64,000 nucleotides of DNA from Polaromonas sp. (GTDB lineage: Bacteria > Pseudomonadota > Gammaproteobacteria > Burkholderiales > Burkholderiaceae_C), in NCBI RefSeq assembly GCF_030680935.1, contig NZ_JAUXUP010000004.1, forward strand, positions 1-64,000. Direction: 5' to 3'. Positions 8,289 to 17,967 of the stretch are shown here, piece by piece (positions within the stretch are counted from its first letter, which is position 1; every line of letters starts with the position of its first letter). Below the pieces are notes generated by a model, which made no database searches, was not told the origin of the DNA, and saw only the letters and a list, made by a program, of their open reading frames with translations. The position numbers and the translations under genes were made by a program.

Positions 8289-11200
8289 GTGGCTGCAGCC
8301 GTCATTCAACGGCTGGCCAGCTTAAGTCCGCACGCGCGCAAGCTGCTGCTCGGTGCCCGTGCCGAGGTCGCGCCGCCCATACGTGCCGAGCTTTTTGGTG
8401 CCCAGCGTTTTGAGCAGCATGGCCGAAGCCTGGCCCGCGCGCAACCGGTGCTCAGCGCCGACAGCCCGGCCCGGGGACCGGCTTTTTTTCCGCGGGTACA
8501 GGAAAACATCGCGGCCTTGCGCCAGGCCTACGACTACATCGCCGTCACCTCACGCAGCGGCCATTACGTCACACCCGCGGCCGAATGGTTGCTGGACAAC
8601 TTTCACCTGATTGAGGCACAACTTCAGCAGATTCAGGAAGGCGTTCCGCACCGATACTATGCCGACTTGCCAAAGCTGGCGGACAAGCCGCTGGAAGGTT
8701 TGCCGCGTGTCTATGGCATAGCCTGGGCCTATGTCGCGCATTCCGACAGCGTCCTGGACCCGGTGCTGTTCACCGCGTTTTTGCGGGCCTATCAGGAGGT
8801 CAGCGAGCTTTCGCTGGGTGAGCTCTGGGCCCTGCCCACCACGCTAAGGGTGGTTCTGCTGGAAAACCTGCGCCGCATGGCCGACCGCATTGCATGGAAC
8901 AAGGTGTCGCGCGAAGTGGCCCACGCCGCATGGGACGCCGCCGATGACCTGACCCTGCAGGACCTGGAGGAACTGCACCAGTTGATGCAGGCCCGGGGCC
9001 TGGAACGCAGCTACCTGACCCAGCTGTGGCAACGCATGTCGGTCGAGCAGGTAGGCCCGGTGACGTGCGTGGCGCAGTGGGCCGGGCAGCATTGCAGCGA
9101 AGCGCTGGCTCTGGTCGGTGAGGGGCAGACCGCGCAGGTGGAAGCCAATTTGACCGTCGGCAACATCATCACCACACTGCGGCTGATCGGCCAGGTCGAG
9201 TGGACCGAGCTGATCGAGCCGGTGAGCCAGTCACTGCAGGTGCTGCGGCGATTGCCCAGCTTTTCGCACGAGAGCGAAATGACGCGCCAACAGATCACGC
9301 GCGCGATGGAGCGGCTGGCGCAGCAAAGTGGTCAGTCCGAGCGCGCGATTGCCCAGGCCGTGCTGGCGGCGGCGCTACAGCCGGACCAGGCGCCGGTCGC
9401 GCAAACCGCCGGCTACTACCTGATCGGCCCGGGCCGACCGCTGCTGGAGGCAAACCTTCAGCCCGCCGGCACGCGCCGGCAGCATTCTTCTGCCACCATC
9501 ACCACGCCGCGCGCCTGGCGGCTGCCCCTGTATGCGGCGGTCTGGGCGCTGGGCACAAGCGCAGCGCTGTATGGCGCCCTGCACCTGCTGGCGCCTTTGG
9601 ATTGGCGCGCGGTGCTTGCGGCGGTGTTGATGGCCTGGCCACTTTCTGAGGCTGTGGCCGCGCTGATCCACCGCGTGGTTGCCGAATCGACGCGTATCCA
9701 GCCCCTGGCCCGCCTGGACTTCAGCGCGGGCATTCCGGCAGAACACCGCGTGCTGGTGGTAATTCCCTGCATGCTCAGCTCGCAAGCGTCCAACAGCGAG
9801 CTGGCACACCGCCTTGGCCTGCACTGGCTCGCCAACCGCGAAACCCATGCGCAGTTTGCGCTGCTCAGCGACTGGCTGGATGCCGACAGCGCCTGCCTCG
9901 CAGGGGACCAGCCCCTTCTGGACGATGCGCTGGAGAAAGTACGCGCACTCAACCGCTTCTACCCAGCAGCACCGGGTGCGCCGGTCCGTTTCCTGTTGCT
10001 GCACCGCCCCCGCACCTGGTCGGCCACCGAAAAACGCTGGATCGGCTGGGAGCGCAAGCGCGGCAAACTTGAAATGTTGTTGCGCCAGCTGGCCGAGGGC
10101 ACAGCCCCGGCATTTGCAGAGGTGGACCCTGCCATGCAACTGGCCCAGGGCACCCGTTATGTGCTGACACTCGACAGTGACACCGGGCTGCCACCGGGCT
10201 CGCTGCGTGAACTTGTGTCGATCGCGGCGCACCCTCTGAACACACCGCAGATCGACAGCACCAGACGGCGTGTGACAGGCGGTTATGGTATCTTGCAGCC
10301 GCGTGTGGTCACCCCCCTGTCGGCGCAGCATGAGCGCTCGCCCTTTCACGCCATGTTTGCCGGCCAGTGTGGCCTGGACCCTTACAGCAGCGGCGTGTCG
10401 GACCTGTACCAGGACCTGTTCGGCATGGGCAGTTTCACCGGCAAGGGACTGATTCATGTCAACGCCGTACACGCCGTGCTGGACAAGCGCCTGCCCGATG
10501 GCGCGGTACTCAGCCACGATCTGCTCGAAGGCAGCATCGCTCGCTGCGCCTATGTCGGCGATGTGGTGTTGATGGAAGAGCACCCGCACCATGCAGGCGT
10601 AGCTGCCGCGCGTGTGCACCGCTGGACACGCGGCGACTGGCAGTTGCTGCCGCTGATGCTGCGTGCGCGGCATTTTGGCATTGACGGCTTGGGTCTGTGG
10701 CGCATGGCAGACAACCTGCGGCGCTCCCTGATTGCGCCGGCCAGCGTACTGCTGCTGGCATGGGTGATCGCCACCGACGCTGTGCCGCTGACGACTGCGC
10801 TGACAGCGGTTCTGGCGGGTCTGCTGACCGGGCCACTGATGGGTGCGTTGGCGGGACTGGTGCCCACACGGCGGGGCATCGCCTGGCTGCATTTTTTTGA
10901 CGGGGGCCTACGTGAGGTGGGGCGCAGCATTGCCGCCAGCGCCTGGCAACTGAGCCAGCTCGCCGCCCAGGCCTGGATGCTGGCTGACGCCGTGGCGCGT
11001 GCCCTCTGGCGCCTGGTCGTGAGCCGCAAAAAACTGCTTGAATGGGCCACTGCCGCCTCGGTACAAGCCTCGGCCCGGTACAGCCTGGGCGCATTTGTCC
11101 GTGGCCACGCGGCTTTGTCGTTACTGGCCCTGGCCCTGGCACTGGCCGCGCTCTGGAGCCCCTACCCCCTGGCCGGTCCGGCGCTGTTCCTGTTATGGGC

Positions 11201-14200
11201 CCTGGCGCCACTGGCAGCCTGGTGGGCCAGCATGCCGTCCGCCGCCCCGTCCGCCCGGGCGCTGGATGACAATGATCGCGCTTACCTGTACGAGCTGGCG
11301 CGCCAGACCTGGCAATTTTTTGAGCGTTGTGTCGGGCCGGAAGACAACCACCTGCCGCCCGACAACCTGCAGATGGAGCCGGAGCCGACCATCGCCCACC
11401 GCACGTCTCCGACCAACATCGGCATGTACCTGCTGGCAGCGGCGTGCGCGCGCGCGTTCGGCTGGATTTCTGTCGACGGTCTGATCCATAGGCTGCAGGC
11501 CACCCTGGACACGGTGGAGCGCCTGCCCAAACACCAGGGTCATCTGCTCAACTGGTACGACACCCGCTCTTTGGCCGTACTCGCGCCAGCCTATGTGTCC
11601 ACCGTGGACAGCGGCAACCTGGCCGGTCACCTGCTGGCCACGGCCCAGGCCTGCAAAGAGCTCTCGACAGCCAGCCCTCTCATTGTTGTCACGCCCGAAC
11701 AAGCCGACGCGTTGGCAGCCATCGCCAGTCGTTGTGAACAACTGTGTATGGCCATGGATTTCAGCTTCCTGTACAGCAGCAAGCGCCACTTGTTTCACAT
11801 CGGCCTGCGTGTGCATGAGCAGGCTCTGGATGCCAGCTACTACGACCTGCTGTCGTCCGAAGCCAGGCTGACCAGTTATCTGGCGATTGCCAAAGGCGAC
11901 GTGCCGCGCCGCCACTGGCAAGCCCTGGGCCGCAACTTTCTGAGCGTGGGCGTCACGCCAGGCCTCAAATCCTGGTCGGGGTCCATGTTCGAGTACCTGA
12001 TGCCCTCCCTGGTAATGACTGAACCCGAGCACGGCTTGCTGCATGTGGCAGGCCTGGCGGCGATGATGGAGCAGCAGGCCTATGGCCGCACCCAGCAACT
12101 GGCTTGGGGTATTTCCGAGTCGGCCTATTTTGGGCAAGACCACACCCTGGCCTACCAATATTCACCATTTGGCGTGCCGCGCCTTGCCCTGCGCCGCACC
12201 CCGCCCGGGGACCGCGTGGTGGCGCCCTATGCCAGCGTACTGGCAAGCATGCTCATGCCACACGAGGCCATTGCCAATCTGCGCCAGCTCGAACTGACCG
12301 GGGCGCGCGGTGAATACGGGTTTGTCGATGCGGTCGATTTCACGGCATCCCGGCAACCCGCCGAGCAGGCCCTGAGTGTGGTCAACACTTTCATGGCGCA
12401 CCACCAGGGCATGTCGCTGGTGGCCCTGTGCAATGTGCTTTGCAACGAGGCGCCGCGGCGCTGGTTTTCATCGGCACCGCTGATCCAGGCGCACGACTCC
12501 CTGCTGCATGAAAAAACCCCGCGCCAGATCATCAAAAGCGCCGATCCGCGCACCCTGCCCGAACCCGAAGACAGCGCCGACGCCGTGGTTTACCACGCGC
12601 GCGATGTCGATCCCACCGCCCCTGGCTGGCAGCCCACGCAACTGCTGTCCAACGGCAACTACAGCGTGGCAATAGGGGCCAACGGCGCCGGTGTCAGCCG
12701 CTGGCGTGGCCGCAACGTCAGCCGCTGGCGCGACGACTTGCTGCGCGACGCCCACGGCAGCTTTATCTATTTGCGCGACGCCAGCCCGGGCAGCAGCGCA
12801 CACTCGCTGACAGCACACCCGGCGCCGCACCCCGACTGGACTTACCAGGCCACCTTTCTGGCCGACCGGGTGCAGTTCGAGGCCCGCTCGACCGCGCTGG
12901 AATCCGCCATCACCGTACTGGTCAGCCCGGAAGACGACACCGAGCTGCGCACCCTCAGCCTGCAAAACCTGACCACCAGCGAAATCACGCTGGACGTGGT
13001 CTCGTGTTTTGAGGCAGTGCTGACCGATACACGCGCCGACGAAGCACACCCCGCTTTCTCCAACCTGTTTGTGCAGACCGAGTGGCACGCGCAATGGCGT
13101 GCCCTGCTGCTGTCGCGCAAACCGCGCCTGCAGGGCGACCCGGCCATGGCAGTAGCGCACTTTCTGGCTGACGCACAGGCCAATGTGCGGGCCATCGACT
13201 TTATTGCAGACCGCCGCTCTTTTCTGGGCCGCAACCGGCTGGCCAGCCAGCCCTCTTTGCAACAGGCAGCTGTACAGGACGACGGCGCCGCGCCCAACGG
13301 CCTGGACCCGGTGGCCGGCCTGCGTGTGCGTGTGTGTATTGCGGCTGGGGGTGTGGCGCGGCTGTGTTTTGCCACGGCCGCCGCCGAGACCACAGCCGAG
13401 CTGATTGCCCGCATCGACAAATACCTGCAACCCATGCATGTGGAGCGCGCCACACGCATGGCAGCCACCCTGGCCCAGGTGCGCCTGCGCGACCTGGATG
13501 TGGCACCAGAACGCAATGCCGCCCTGCAGGACCTGACCACGGCACTGATGTACACCGCCACACGCCCGCAGACCGAACGCACCCTATTGGACCAACGCCA
13601 GCTCTGGCGCTTCGGTCTGTCGGGCGACAAACCGATTGTGCTGGTGCGTATTCACTCCAGCAACGGCATGGCGCTTGTGCATGCACTGCTGCGCGCGCAA
13701 CCCCTGTGGAGTTTTGGCGGTCTGGCGGTGGATGTGGTGATTCTCAACAGCGAGGTCAACTCCTACCTGATGCCCTTGCAACAAGGCATTCTGGCCCTGC
13801 GTGAGCGCACCCGCCAGCAGGTGCAAACCAGCTTTCCGCACAACGAAGCCGGCGGCTTCTTCCTGCTGCGCGAGCACGAAATCGCCGCTTCAGAAAAAGC
13901 CGTGCTGGCCGGGCTGGCGCGTTTTATCTTCATCGCGGACGGCCGGCCGCTGGAGCAACAGCTGACCACTTTGCAGGGCGCCAGCGGTCTGCGCCGCCGC
14001 GTTGTACCCGCTACACCCACCCCTGACAAAACCGTGTTGGCCCACGCCACCGCCCCACCACTGACCGCCGGGCAACAGCCCCTGGGCCGCTTTGACGCCA
14101 CCACCGGCGAGTTTCGCTTTGAGGCCAACAGCCGTCAGCGCCCGCCGCGGCCCTGGGTCAACGTCATTTCCAATGAAACCTTCGGTTTTCAGGTGTCGGA

Positions 14201-16451
14201 GGCCGGCGCCGGCTACACCTGGGCCGTCAACAGCCGCATGCACCAGCTCACGCCCTGGTCCAACGACCCGGTGCAGGACCCGTCCTTTGAGCACTACCTG
14301 CTGCAAGACCTGGACACGCAAAAACTGCTGGCCCTGAGCCCATCGACAGAAAGCGCGTCGCCGCTGCCCTACAGCGTGCGGCACGGCCAGGGTTACAGCG
14401 TGTTTGAATGCCGGCACGGCGAACTGCTGGCAGAAACCACGTTTTTGGCCGACCGCAGCGATGCAGTCAAGATAGTGCGCATCAGCCTGCACAACAGCGG
14501 CACTGCCCCGCGCAAACTGCGCGCGCTGGCCATGGTCGAGTGGCAGATGGGCGCGGCGCGCCAGGACCGCCGCACGGTACTGGGCTGGAAGGACAAGGAG
14601 CTGCCGGCCGTGTTTGCTCAGCAGCGCGAATGCCGGGCCGGCTTTGGCGGCAGCACCGCCTTTTTGTTGCTCTCGGGCCTGAATGAGTCACTGCAATGGA
14701 CCTGCGACCGCAGCGAGTTTTTTGACGTGGCGGGTCGCCTGGTGCTGCCCGAAACCCTGGGCCAGCAGGCCGACACCGCTGCCGACCCGTGCGCAGCGCT
14801 GTCTGGCGCCTTCACCCTGGCGCCCGGCCAGCGCCTGAGCCTGGCCTTTGTGCTGGGCCATGCCGCCGATGCGGCGCAGGCACGGTTGCTGGCAGCCGAC
14901 TGGCAAAACCGCGATACCGAACAAGCCCTGCAAGGTGTCAAACAATATTGGTCAGGCCTGCTTGGAAAAATTCAGGTGCACACACCCGACCCGCTGTTTG
15001 ATGCGCTGGTCAACCGCTGGCTGCTGTACCAGACGCTGAGCTCGCGCCTGTGGTCCAAGGCCGGTTTTTACCAGGCCGGCGGTGCGTTTGGTTTCAGGGA
15101 CCAGTTGCAGGATGCAATGGCGTTTGCACTGGTCGAGCCGGCCCGTCTGCGCCAGCAAATTGTGGTCAATGCCTCGCGCCAGTTCCCCGAAGGTGACGTG
15201 CAGCACTGGTGGCACGCCCCGGGCGGCGAAGGGGTGCGCACCCATTTTTCGGACGACCTGTTGTGGCTGCCCTATGCCTGCGCGCATTATGTGGACATCA
15301 CGGGCGACGACGCGCTGCTGGAGCAGGAAGTCGCCTTCATTGAAGGCCCGCAGATTGCAGAAGGCGCAGAAGACGCCTACTACGCGCCGCAGATCAGCAG
15401 TCAGACCGTCAGCGTGTACGAGCACTGCGCCCGCACGCTGGACCGCAGCCTGGCCACCGGCACACACGGCCTGCCCTTGATGGGCACCGGTGACTGGAAC
15501 GACGGCATGAACCGCGTGGGCCACGAGGGCAAGGGCGAGTCCGTCTGGCTGGGCTGGTTTTTATGCGCGGTGGTCAGTGCCTTTGCACCCCTGGCCCAGG
15601 CTCGCGGTGACCACACCCGCGCCGCCCAATGGCTGGCCGCGCGGCAAGGCTGGGTGGCCGCGCTGCACGACGCCGGCTGGGACGGCGCCTGGTTCCGTCG
15701 TGCGTTTTTTGACAACGGCGCACCACTGGGCGCCAGCGCCAACAGCGAATGCCGCATCGACCTGATTGCCCAGGCCTGGGCGGTGCTGTCCGGTGCGTCA
15801 ACCGAAGCATTCACCCGCCCTGCGATGCAGGCCATGAACGAGCAACTGGTGGACCCGCAAGCCGGCCTGCTGCGACTGCTGACGCCGCCGCTGCAGACAT
15901 CCGGGAACAACCCCGGCTATATCCAGGCCTACCCACCCGGCGTGCGCGAAAACGGTGGTCAATATTCACACGCCGGTGTCTGGGCCCTGATGGCGCAGGC
16001 GCAAACCGGCGACAACGAGGCGGCGTGGGAAAGTTTCATGGCGTTGAGCCCGGCGCACCGCAGCCAGCACCCCACACGCGGCCCGGTTTATGAACTGGAG
16101 CCCTATGTGATGGCCGGTGACGTGTACAGCGCACCGCCCTACACCGGGCGCGGCGGCTGGAGCTGGTACACCGGCTCAGCCGCCTGGCTGCACCGCGCCG
16201 CACTGGAAACCCTGCTGGGCCTGAAAGTGCGCCACGGGCAGCTGTCGCTGTCGCCACGTGTGCCCGCACATTGGCCAGCATTTGAGGTCACGCTGCGGCT
16301 GGACGAGCGTGTGGTGAGGTTGCGCTGGCAGCGCGCAGGCCTGGCGGCAGACGGTGGCACCCCGCCTGACCGCGTGCTGGCACCGGGTGAAGTGGTGCTC
16401 CTGGCTGACTTGCCTGACCAGGCGTACCTGCTGGTGCAAGCGGCTTCTTGA
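8289..16451 (+). CDS. ndvB: Cyclic beta-1,2-glucan synthase (NdvB/ChvB/Cgs type)
   Basis: A giant 2720-residue inner-membrane protein that polymerises and cyclises UDP-glucose into periplasmic glucan. N-terminal family block: ELFGAQRFEQHGRSLA. Hydrophobic helices lie near residues 410-470, then a GT84 domain with LTLDSDTGLPPGSL (Asp about 629) and HRWTRGDWQ (about 777), and more helices at about 815-860 and 935-985. The C-terminal half is a GH94 phosphorylase-like domain with GTGDWNDGMN (about 2400-2408), which in this family controls ring size. The start is GTG 8289; homologues (2.7-2.9 kb residues) begin at a similar point. No transport gene (ndvA) adjoins it. Confidence 0.9.
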   Translation: MAAAVIQRLASLSPHARKLLLGARAEVAPPIRAELFGAQRFEQHGRSLARAQPVLSADSPARGPAFFPRVQENIAALRQAYDYIAVTSRSGHYVTPAAEWLLDNFHLIEAQLQQIQEGVPHRYYADLPKLADKPLEGLPRVYGIAWAYVAHSDSVLDPVLFTAFLRAYQEVSELSLGELWALPTTLRVVLLENLRRMADRIAWNKVSREVAHAAWDAADDLTLQDLEELHQLMQARGLERSYLTQLWQRMSVEQVGPVTCVAQWAGQHCSEALALVGEGQTAQVEANLTVGNIITTLRLIGQVEWTELIEPVSQSLQVLRRLPSFSHESEMTRQQITRAMERLAQQSGQSERAIAQAVLAAALQPDQAPVAQTAGYYLIGPGRPLLEANLQPAGTRRQHSSATITTPRAWRLPLYAAVWALGTSAALYGALHLLAPLDWRAVLAAVLMAWPLSEAVAALIHRVVAESTRIQPLARLDFSAGIPAEHRVLVVIPCMLSSQASNSELAHRLGLHWLANRETHAQFALLSDWLDADSACLAGDQPLLDDALEKVRALNRFYPAAPGAPVRFLLLHRPRTWSATEKRWIGWERKRGKLEMLLRQLAEGTAPAFAEVDPAMQLAQGTRYVLTLDSDTGLPPGSLRELVSIAAHPLNTPQIDSTRRRVTGGYGILQPRVVTPLSAQHERSPFHAMFAGQCGLDPYSSGVSDLYQDLFGMGSFTGKGLIHVNAVHAVLDKRLPDGAVLSHDLLEGSIARCAYVGDVVLMEEHPHHAGVAAARVHRWTRGDWQLLPLMLRARHFGIDGLGLWRMADNLRRSLIAPASVLLLAWVIATDAVPLTTALTAVLAGLLTGPLMGALAGLVPTRRGIAWLHFFDGGLREVGRSIAASAWQLSQLAAQAWMLADAVARALWRLVVSRKKLLEWATAASVQASARYSLGAFVRGHAALSLLALALALAALWSPYPLAGPALFLLWALAPLAAWWASMPSAAPSARALDDNDRAYLYELARQTWQFFERCVGPEDNHLPPDNLQMEPEPTIAHRTSPTNIGMYLLAAACARAFGWISVDGLIHRLQATLDTVERLPKHQGHLLNWYDTRSLAVLAPAYVSTVDSGNLAGHLLATAQACKELSTASPLIVVTPEQADALAAIASRCEQLCMAMDFSFLYSSKRHLFHIGLRVHEQALDASYYDLLSSEARLTSYLAIAKGDVPRRHWQALGRNFLSVGVTPGLKSWSGSMFEYLMPSLVMTEPEHGLLHVAGLAAMMEQQAYGRTQQLAWGISESAYFGQDHTLAYQYSPFGVPRLALRRTPPGDRVVAPYASVLASMLMPHEAIANLRQLELTGARGEYGFVDAVDFTASRQPAEQALSVVNTFMAHHQGMSLVALCNVLCNEAPRRWFSSAPLIQAHDSLLHEKTPRQIIKSADPRTLPEPEDSADAVVYHARDVDPTAPGWQPTQLLSNGNYSVAIGANGAGVSRWRGRNVSRWRDDLLRDAHGSFIYLRDASPGSSAHSLTAHPAPHPDWTYQATFLADRVQFEARSTALESAITVLVSPEDDTELRTLSLQNLTTSEITLDVVSCFEAVLTDTRADEAHPAFSNLFVQTEWHAQWRALLLSRKPRLQGDPAMAVAHFLADAQANVRAIDFIADRRSFLGRNRLASQPSLQQAAVQDDGAAPNGLDPVAGLRVRVCIAAGGVARLCFATAAAETTAELIARIDKYLQPMHVERATRMAATLAQVRLRDLDVAPERNAALQDLTTALMYTATRPQTERTLLDQRQLWRFGLSGDKPIVLVRIHSSNGMALVHALLRAQPLWSFGGLAVDVVILNSEVNSYLMPLQQGILALRERTRQQVQTSFPHNEAGGFFLLREHEIAASEKAVLAGLARFIFIADGRPLEQQLTTLQGASGLRRRVVPATPTPDKTVLAHATAPPLTAGQQPLGRFDATTGEFRFEANSRQRPPRPWVNVISNETFGFQVSEAGAGYTWAVNSRMHQLTPWSNDPVQDPSFEHYLLQDLDTQKLLALSPSTESASPLPYSVRHGQGYSVFECRHGELLAETTFLADRSDAVKIVRISLHNSGTAPRKLRALAMVEWQMGAARQDRRTVLGWKDKELPAVFAQQRECRAGFGGSTAFLLLSGLNESLQWTCDRSEFFDVAGRLVLPETLGQQADTAADPCAALSGAFTLAPGQRLSLAFVLGHAADAAQARLLAADWQNRDTEQALQGVKQYWSGLLGKIQVHTPDPLFDALVNRWLLYQTLSSRLWSKAGFYQAGGAFGFRDQLQDAMAFALVEPARLRQQIVVNASRQFPEGDVQHWWHAPGGEGVRTHFSDDLLWLPYACAHYVDITGDDALLEQEVAFIEGPQIAEGAEDAYYAPQISSQTVSVYEHCARTLDRSLATGTHGLPLMGTGDWNDGMNRVGHEGKGESVWLGWFLCAVVSAFAPLAQARGDHTRAAQWLAARQGWVAALHDAGWDGAWFRRAFFDNGAPLGASANSECRIDLIAQAWAVLSGASTEAFTRPAMQAMNEQLVDPQAGLLRLLTPPLQTSGNNPGYIQAYPPGVRENGGQYSHAGVWALMAQAQTGDNEAAWESFMALSPAHRSQHPTRGPVYELEPYVMAGDVYSAPPYTGRGGWSWYTGSAAWLHRAALETLLGLKVRHGQLSLSPRVPAHWPAFEVTLRLDERVVRLRWQRAGLAADGGTPPDRVLAPGEVVLLADLPDQAYLLVQAAS

Positions 16452-16461
16452 CGCTGGATTC

Positions 16462-16507
16462 GCTATTAATTCAGTAGCTGCTTATGTATATCAGGTAAGG
16501 GCTGGAA
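16462..16507 (+). repeat. Dispersed ~50-bp repeat, copy between ndvB and the integron tail
   Basis: It reads GCTATTAATTCAGTAGCTGC, then CTTATGTATATCAGGTAAGGGCTGGAAG. Same family and orientation as the hemD copy at 3693, but intergenic, 10 bp after the ndvB stop. It marks the left border of the cassette-derived region. Confidence 0.75.
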
Positions 16508-16554
16508 GCACTTTTTATCCCTGAAAATCGCGCTGCCGGCAAAAACCAAAGCAC

Positions 16555-16989
16555 TCACTTGAGCACCTCAGCAGCAAGGCGATCAAGATTCTGCTCATTA
16601 GCCGTAGCCACAAACTGCGCGATCCGCTCATGGTGTTCCACGGTGTCGAAGGTCTGCCGCCACCTGACCTCCGTGCCACCCTGCATGGGCACCAGTTCTA
16701 TGGTGAGCAGGAAGTGATGCCCGTTCAGATGCTCTATCTCGAACAGCTGGTCGGCAACGATGCGCGTGAAACGGCTTTCATTCGGATAATCTTTGCCATC
16801 CGGCCCATGCATGGTCAACAGCCACCTTCCACCGGGTTGGAAGTCAAATTGCGCTATCGTGTTGGTGAATCCAGCCGGGCCCCACCATCTGGCAACACGA
16901 TCGGCATCGCTCATCGCGGCGAACACCCCCGAAGGGCTTGCGGCAATCAGTCTGCGCCTTGAGTCTGAGCGGGTCTCGATGGGTTCCAT
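16555..16989 (-). CDS. SRPBCC/AHSA1-family protein (distal integron cassette gene)
   Basis: A 144-residue protein of the START-like SRPBCC superfamily. Visible features: RRLIAASPSGVFAAMSD near the N-terminus, then RVARWWGPAGFTNT, FDFQPGGRW and GGTEVRWRQTFDT, all typical of AHSA1/activator-of-Hsp90-like small proteins that bind hydrophobic ligands. The chosen ATG 16987-16989 (MEPIETRSD) fits the family; the longer ORF extends into cassette boundary sequence. It faces away from intI like the other cassette genes. No attC site is visible downstream, so it may be a stranded cassette. The physiological role is unknown. Confidence 0.75.
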   Translation of the reverse strand: MEPIETRSDSRRRLIAASPSGVFAAMSDADRVARWWGPAGFTNTIAQFDFQPGGRWLLTMHGPDGKDYPNESRFTRIVADQLFEIEHLNGHHFLLTIELVPMQGGTEVRWRQTFDTVEHHERIAQFVATANEQNLDRLAAEVLK

Positions 16990-17024
16990 GTGGGGCCTTT
17001 TGCAGCGGCTGCGGGTTTGGAGCT

Positions 17025-17044
17025 GCCTAAGGTTGGGGTCAGGC
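17025..17044 (-). repeat. Possible collapsed attC remnant between the last two cassette genes
   Basis: On the minus strand the sequence reads GCCTGACCCCAACCTTAGGC. This looks like an R''-like half (GCCTGAC) joined to an R'-like half (CTTAGGC), with the internal stem missing. It shares TGCGGCCT-R-ACC context with the R'' site of the better attC at 18090-18096. Too short to be a working attC; offered as a remnant. Confidence 0.35.
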
Positions 17045-17064
17045 CGCATTTTTCCGCCGTCGCC

Positions 17065-17494
17065 CTAGTTGAGCGGCAGAAACTTCTTCGGATCATGGAC
17101 GGTCATGACTGCCAGCTTCCATCCATCAAGCAGGTTACGCGAGATGTAGGTTATTCCAAATGTTCCCAACTCTGCGCCATCTCCTGTGACGCGGATGCCC
17201 CTGCCACTGATGACTGCGAGTCCCTTGCCCAAGGAATGCGATTTGAGCTCCGGGAACTCTGTCTTCGCGTAACCGGCCCGCTGTAGGTCCTTGAATCCGG
17301 GGCTCAGGAATGCTTCAGCCTCCGCACGCGGTTGCCACGGTTACGGTGCGCGCTGCCGACACAAACATGAACGGTTCATCGTAGTAGGCCGCCACGCGCT
17401 TCGCATCCGGACTGAAACTTGCTAGAAGATATTCTTCGAATGTCTTGAGAACATCGGAGTCAGTGCGCAGGCTTGCCGAGAGATCTGGGGTCAT
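17065..17494 (-). pseudogene. NTF2/SnoaL-like small protein gene broken by a single-base frameshift
   Basis: Translating from ATG 17492-17494 gives MTPDLSASLRTDSDVLKTF and runs to FMFVSAARTVTVAT, then stops early at TGA. From there another frame continues with RAEAEAFLSPGF, TYISRNLLDGWKLAVMT and ends HDPKKFLPLN at TAG (17065-17067). Dropping one G in the ACCGCGT stretch (plus-strand bases about 17328-17331) restores a single 142-residue protein. The pattern is that of an NTF2-like fold (FMFVS...RAE-EAFL...GWKL). It lies in the integron array in cassette orientation. It is either a true pseudogene or a sequencing error. Confidence 0.7.
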
Positions 17495-17540
17495 GGTGTC
17501 TCCGAGATGGGTGGGGTGTTTTCGTGCGGCCTGACGTAAA

Positions 17541-17547
17541 GTTATGC
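17541..17547 (-). repeat. Candidate attC R'' core of the DUF1330 cassette
   Basis: The minus strand reads GCATAAC 22 bp after the DUF1330 stop. This is one mismatch from the complement (GCACAAC) of the GTTGTGC core that opens the same cassette, as expected for the two ends of one attC. No matching R' lies between here and the next gene, so the site appears truncated. Confidence 0.4.
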
Positions 17548-17568
17548 ATCACCTGCGGCGTGGTTTGA

Positions 17569-17862
17569 CTAGGGCGCAAGGCCCTCCACCGACACCAGCC
17601 TTGCAGAACTGCACTCATCTCGAATTGCCTTGAGACCTTGATATACCGGTCCAGTGTAGAACTCCTCCCAAGCGGCCACTGACGGGAACTCAAGCACGAC
17701 GATTCGTCTCGGCTCCCAGTCTCCTTCGTAGACCTTGTGTGCGCCTCCGCGGGCGAGATAGCGCGCGCCTGCAGCGTCAAGAGCCGGCTTAACCCCCTTC
17801 ATGAACTCCTGGTACCGGGACATGTCCCGGATCTCGACATCAAAGATGACATACGCACTCAT
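17569..17862 (-). CDS. DUF1330 protein (integron cassette 3)
   Basis: A 97-residue dimeric alpha/beta-barrel family protein. MSAYVIFDVEIRD at the start and later PRRIVVLEFPSVAAWEEFY are the signature DUF1330 segments. The start is ATG 17860-17862, preceded by a strong AAGGAG; the longer ORF upstream is non-coding attC sequence. DUF1330 proteins are common integron cargo and are thought to be small monooxygenase-like or stress proteins; the function is unproven. The gene is bounded on its 5' side by the GTTGTGC core at 17968-17974. Confidence 0.82.
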   Translation of the reverse strand: MSAYVIFDVEIRDMSRYQEFMKGVKPALDAAGARYLARGGAHKVYEGDWEPRRIVVLEFPSVAAWEEFYTGPVYQGLKAIRDECSSARLVSVEGLAP

Positions 17863-17967
17863 TCGCAACTCCTTATGGCCTTGTTCAATTCTGGATTCGA
17901 CGATTTCGAAGCGGATGCGGCCTTCATGCAGGAAGGCTGGATGGTCGACGACGGGGCTCCTGGTGAG

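Noticed and set aside
17495..17568. Complete attC between the DUF1330 gene and the NTF2-like gene
   Set aside because: Only an R''-like GCATAAC is found; no GTT core occurs before the next start codon, so at most a truncated site.
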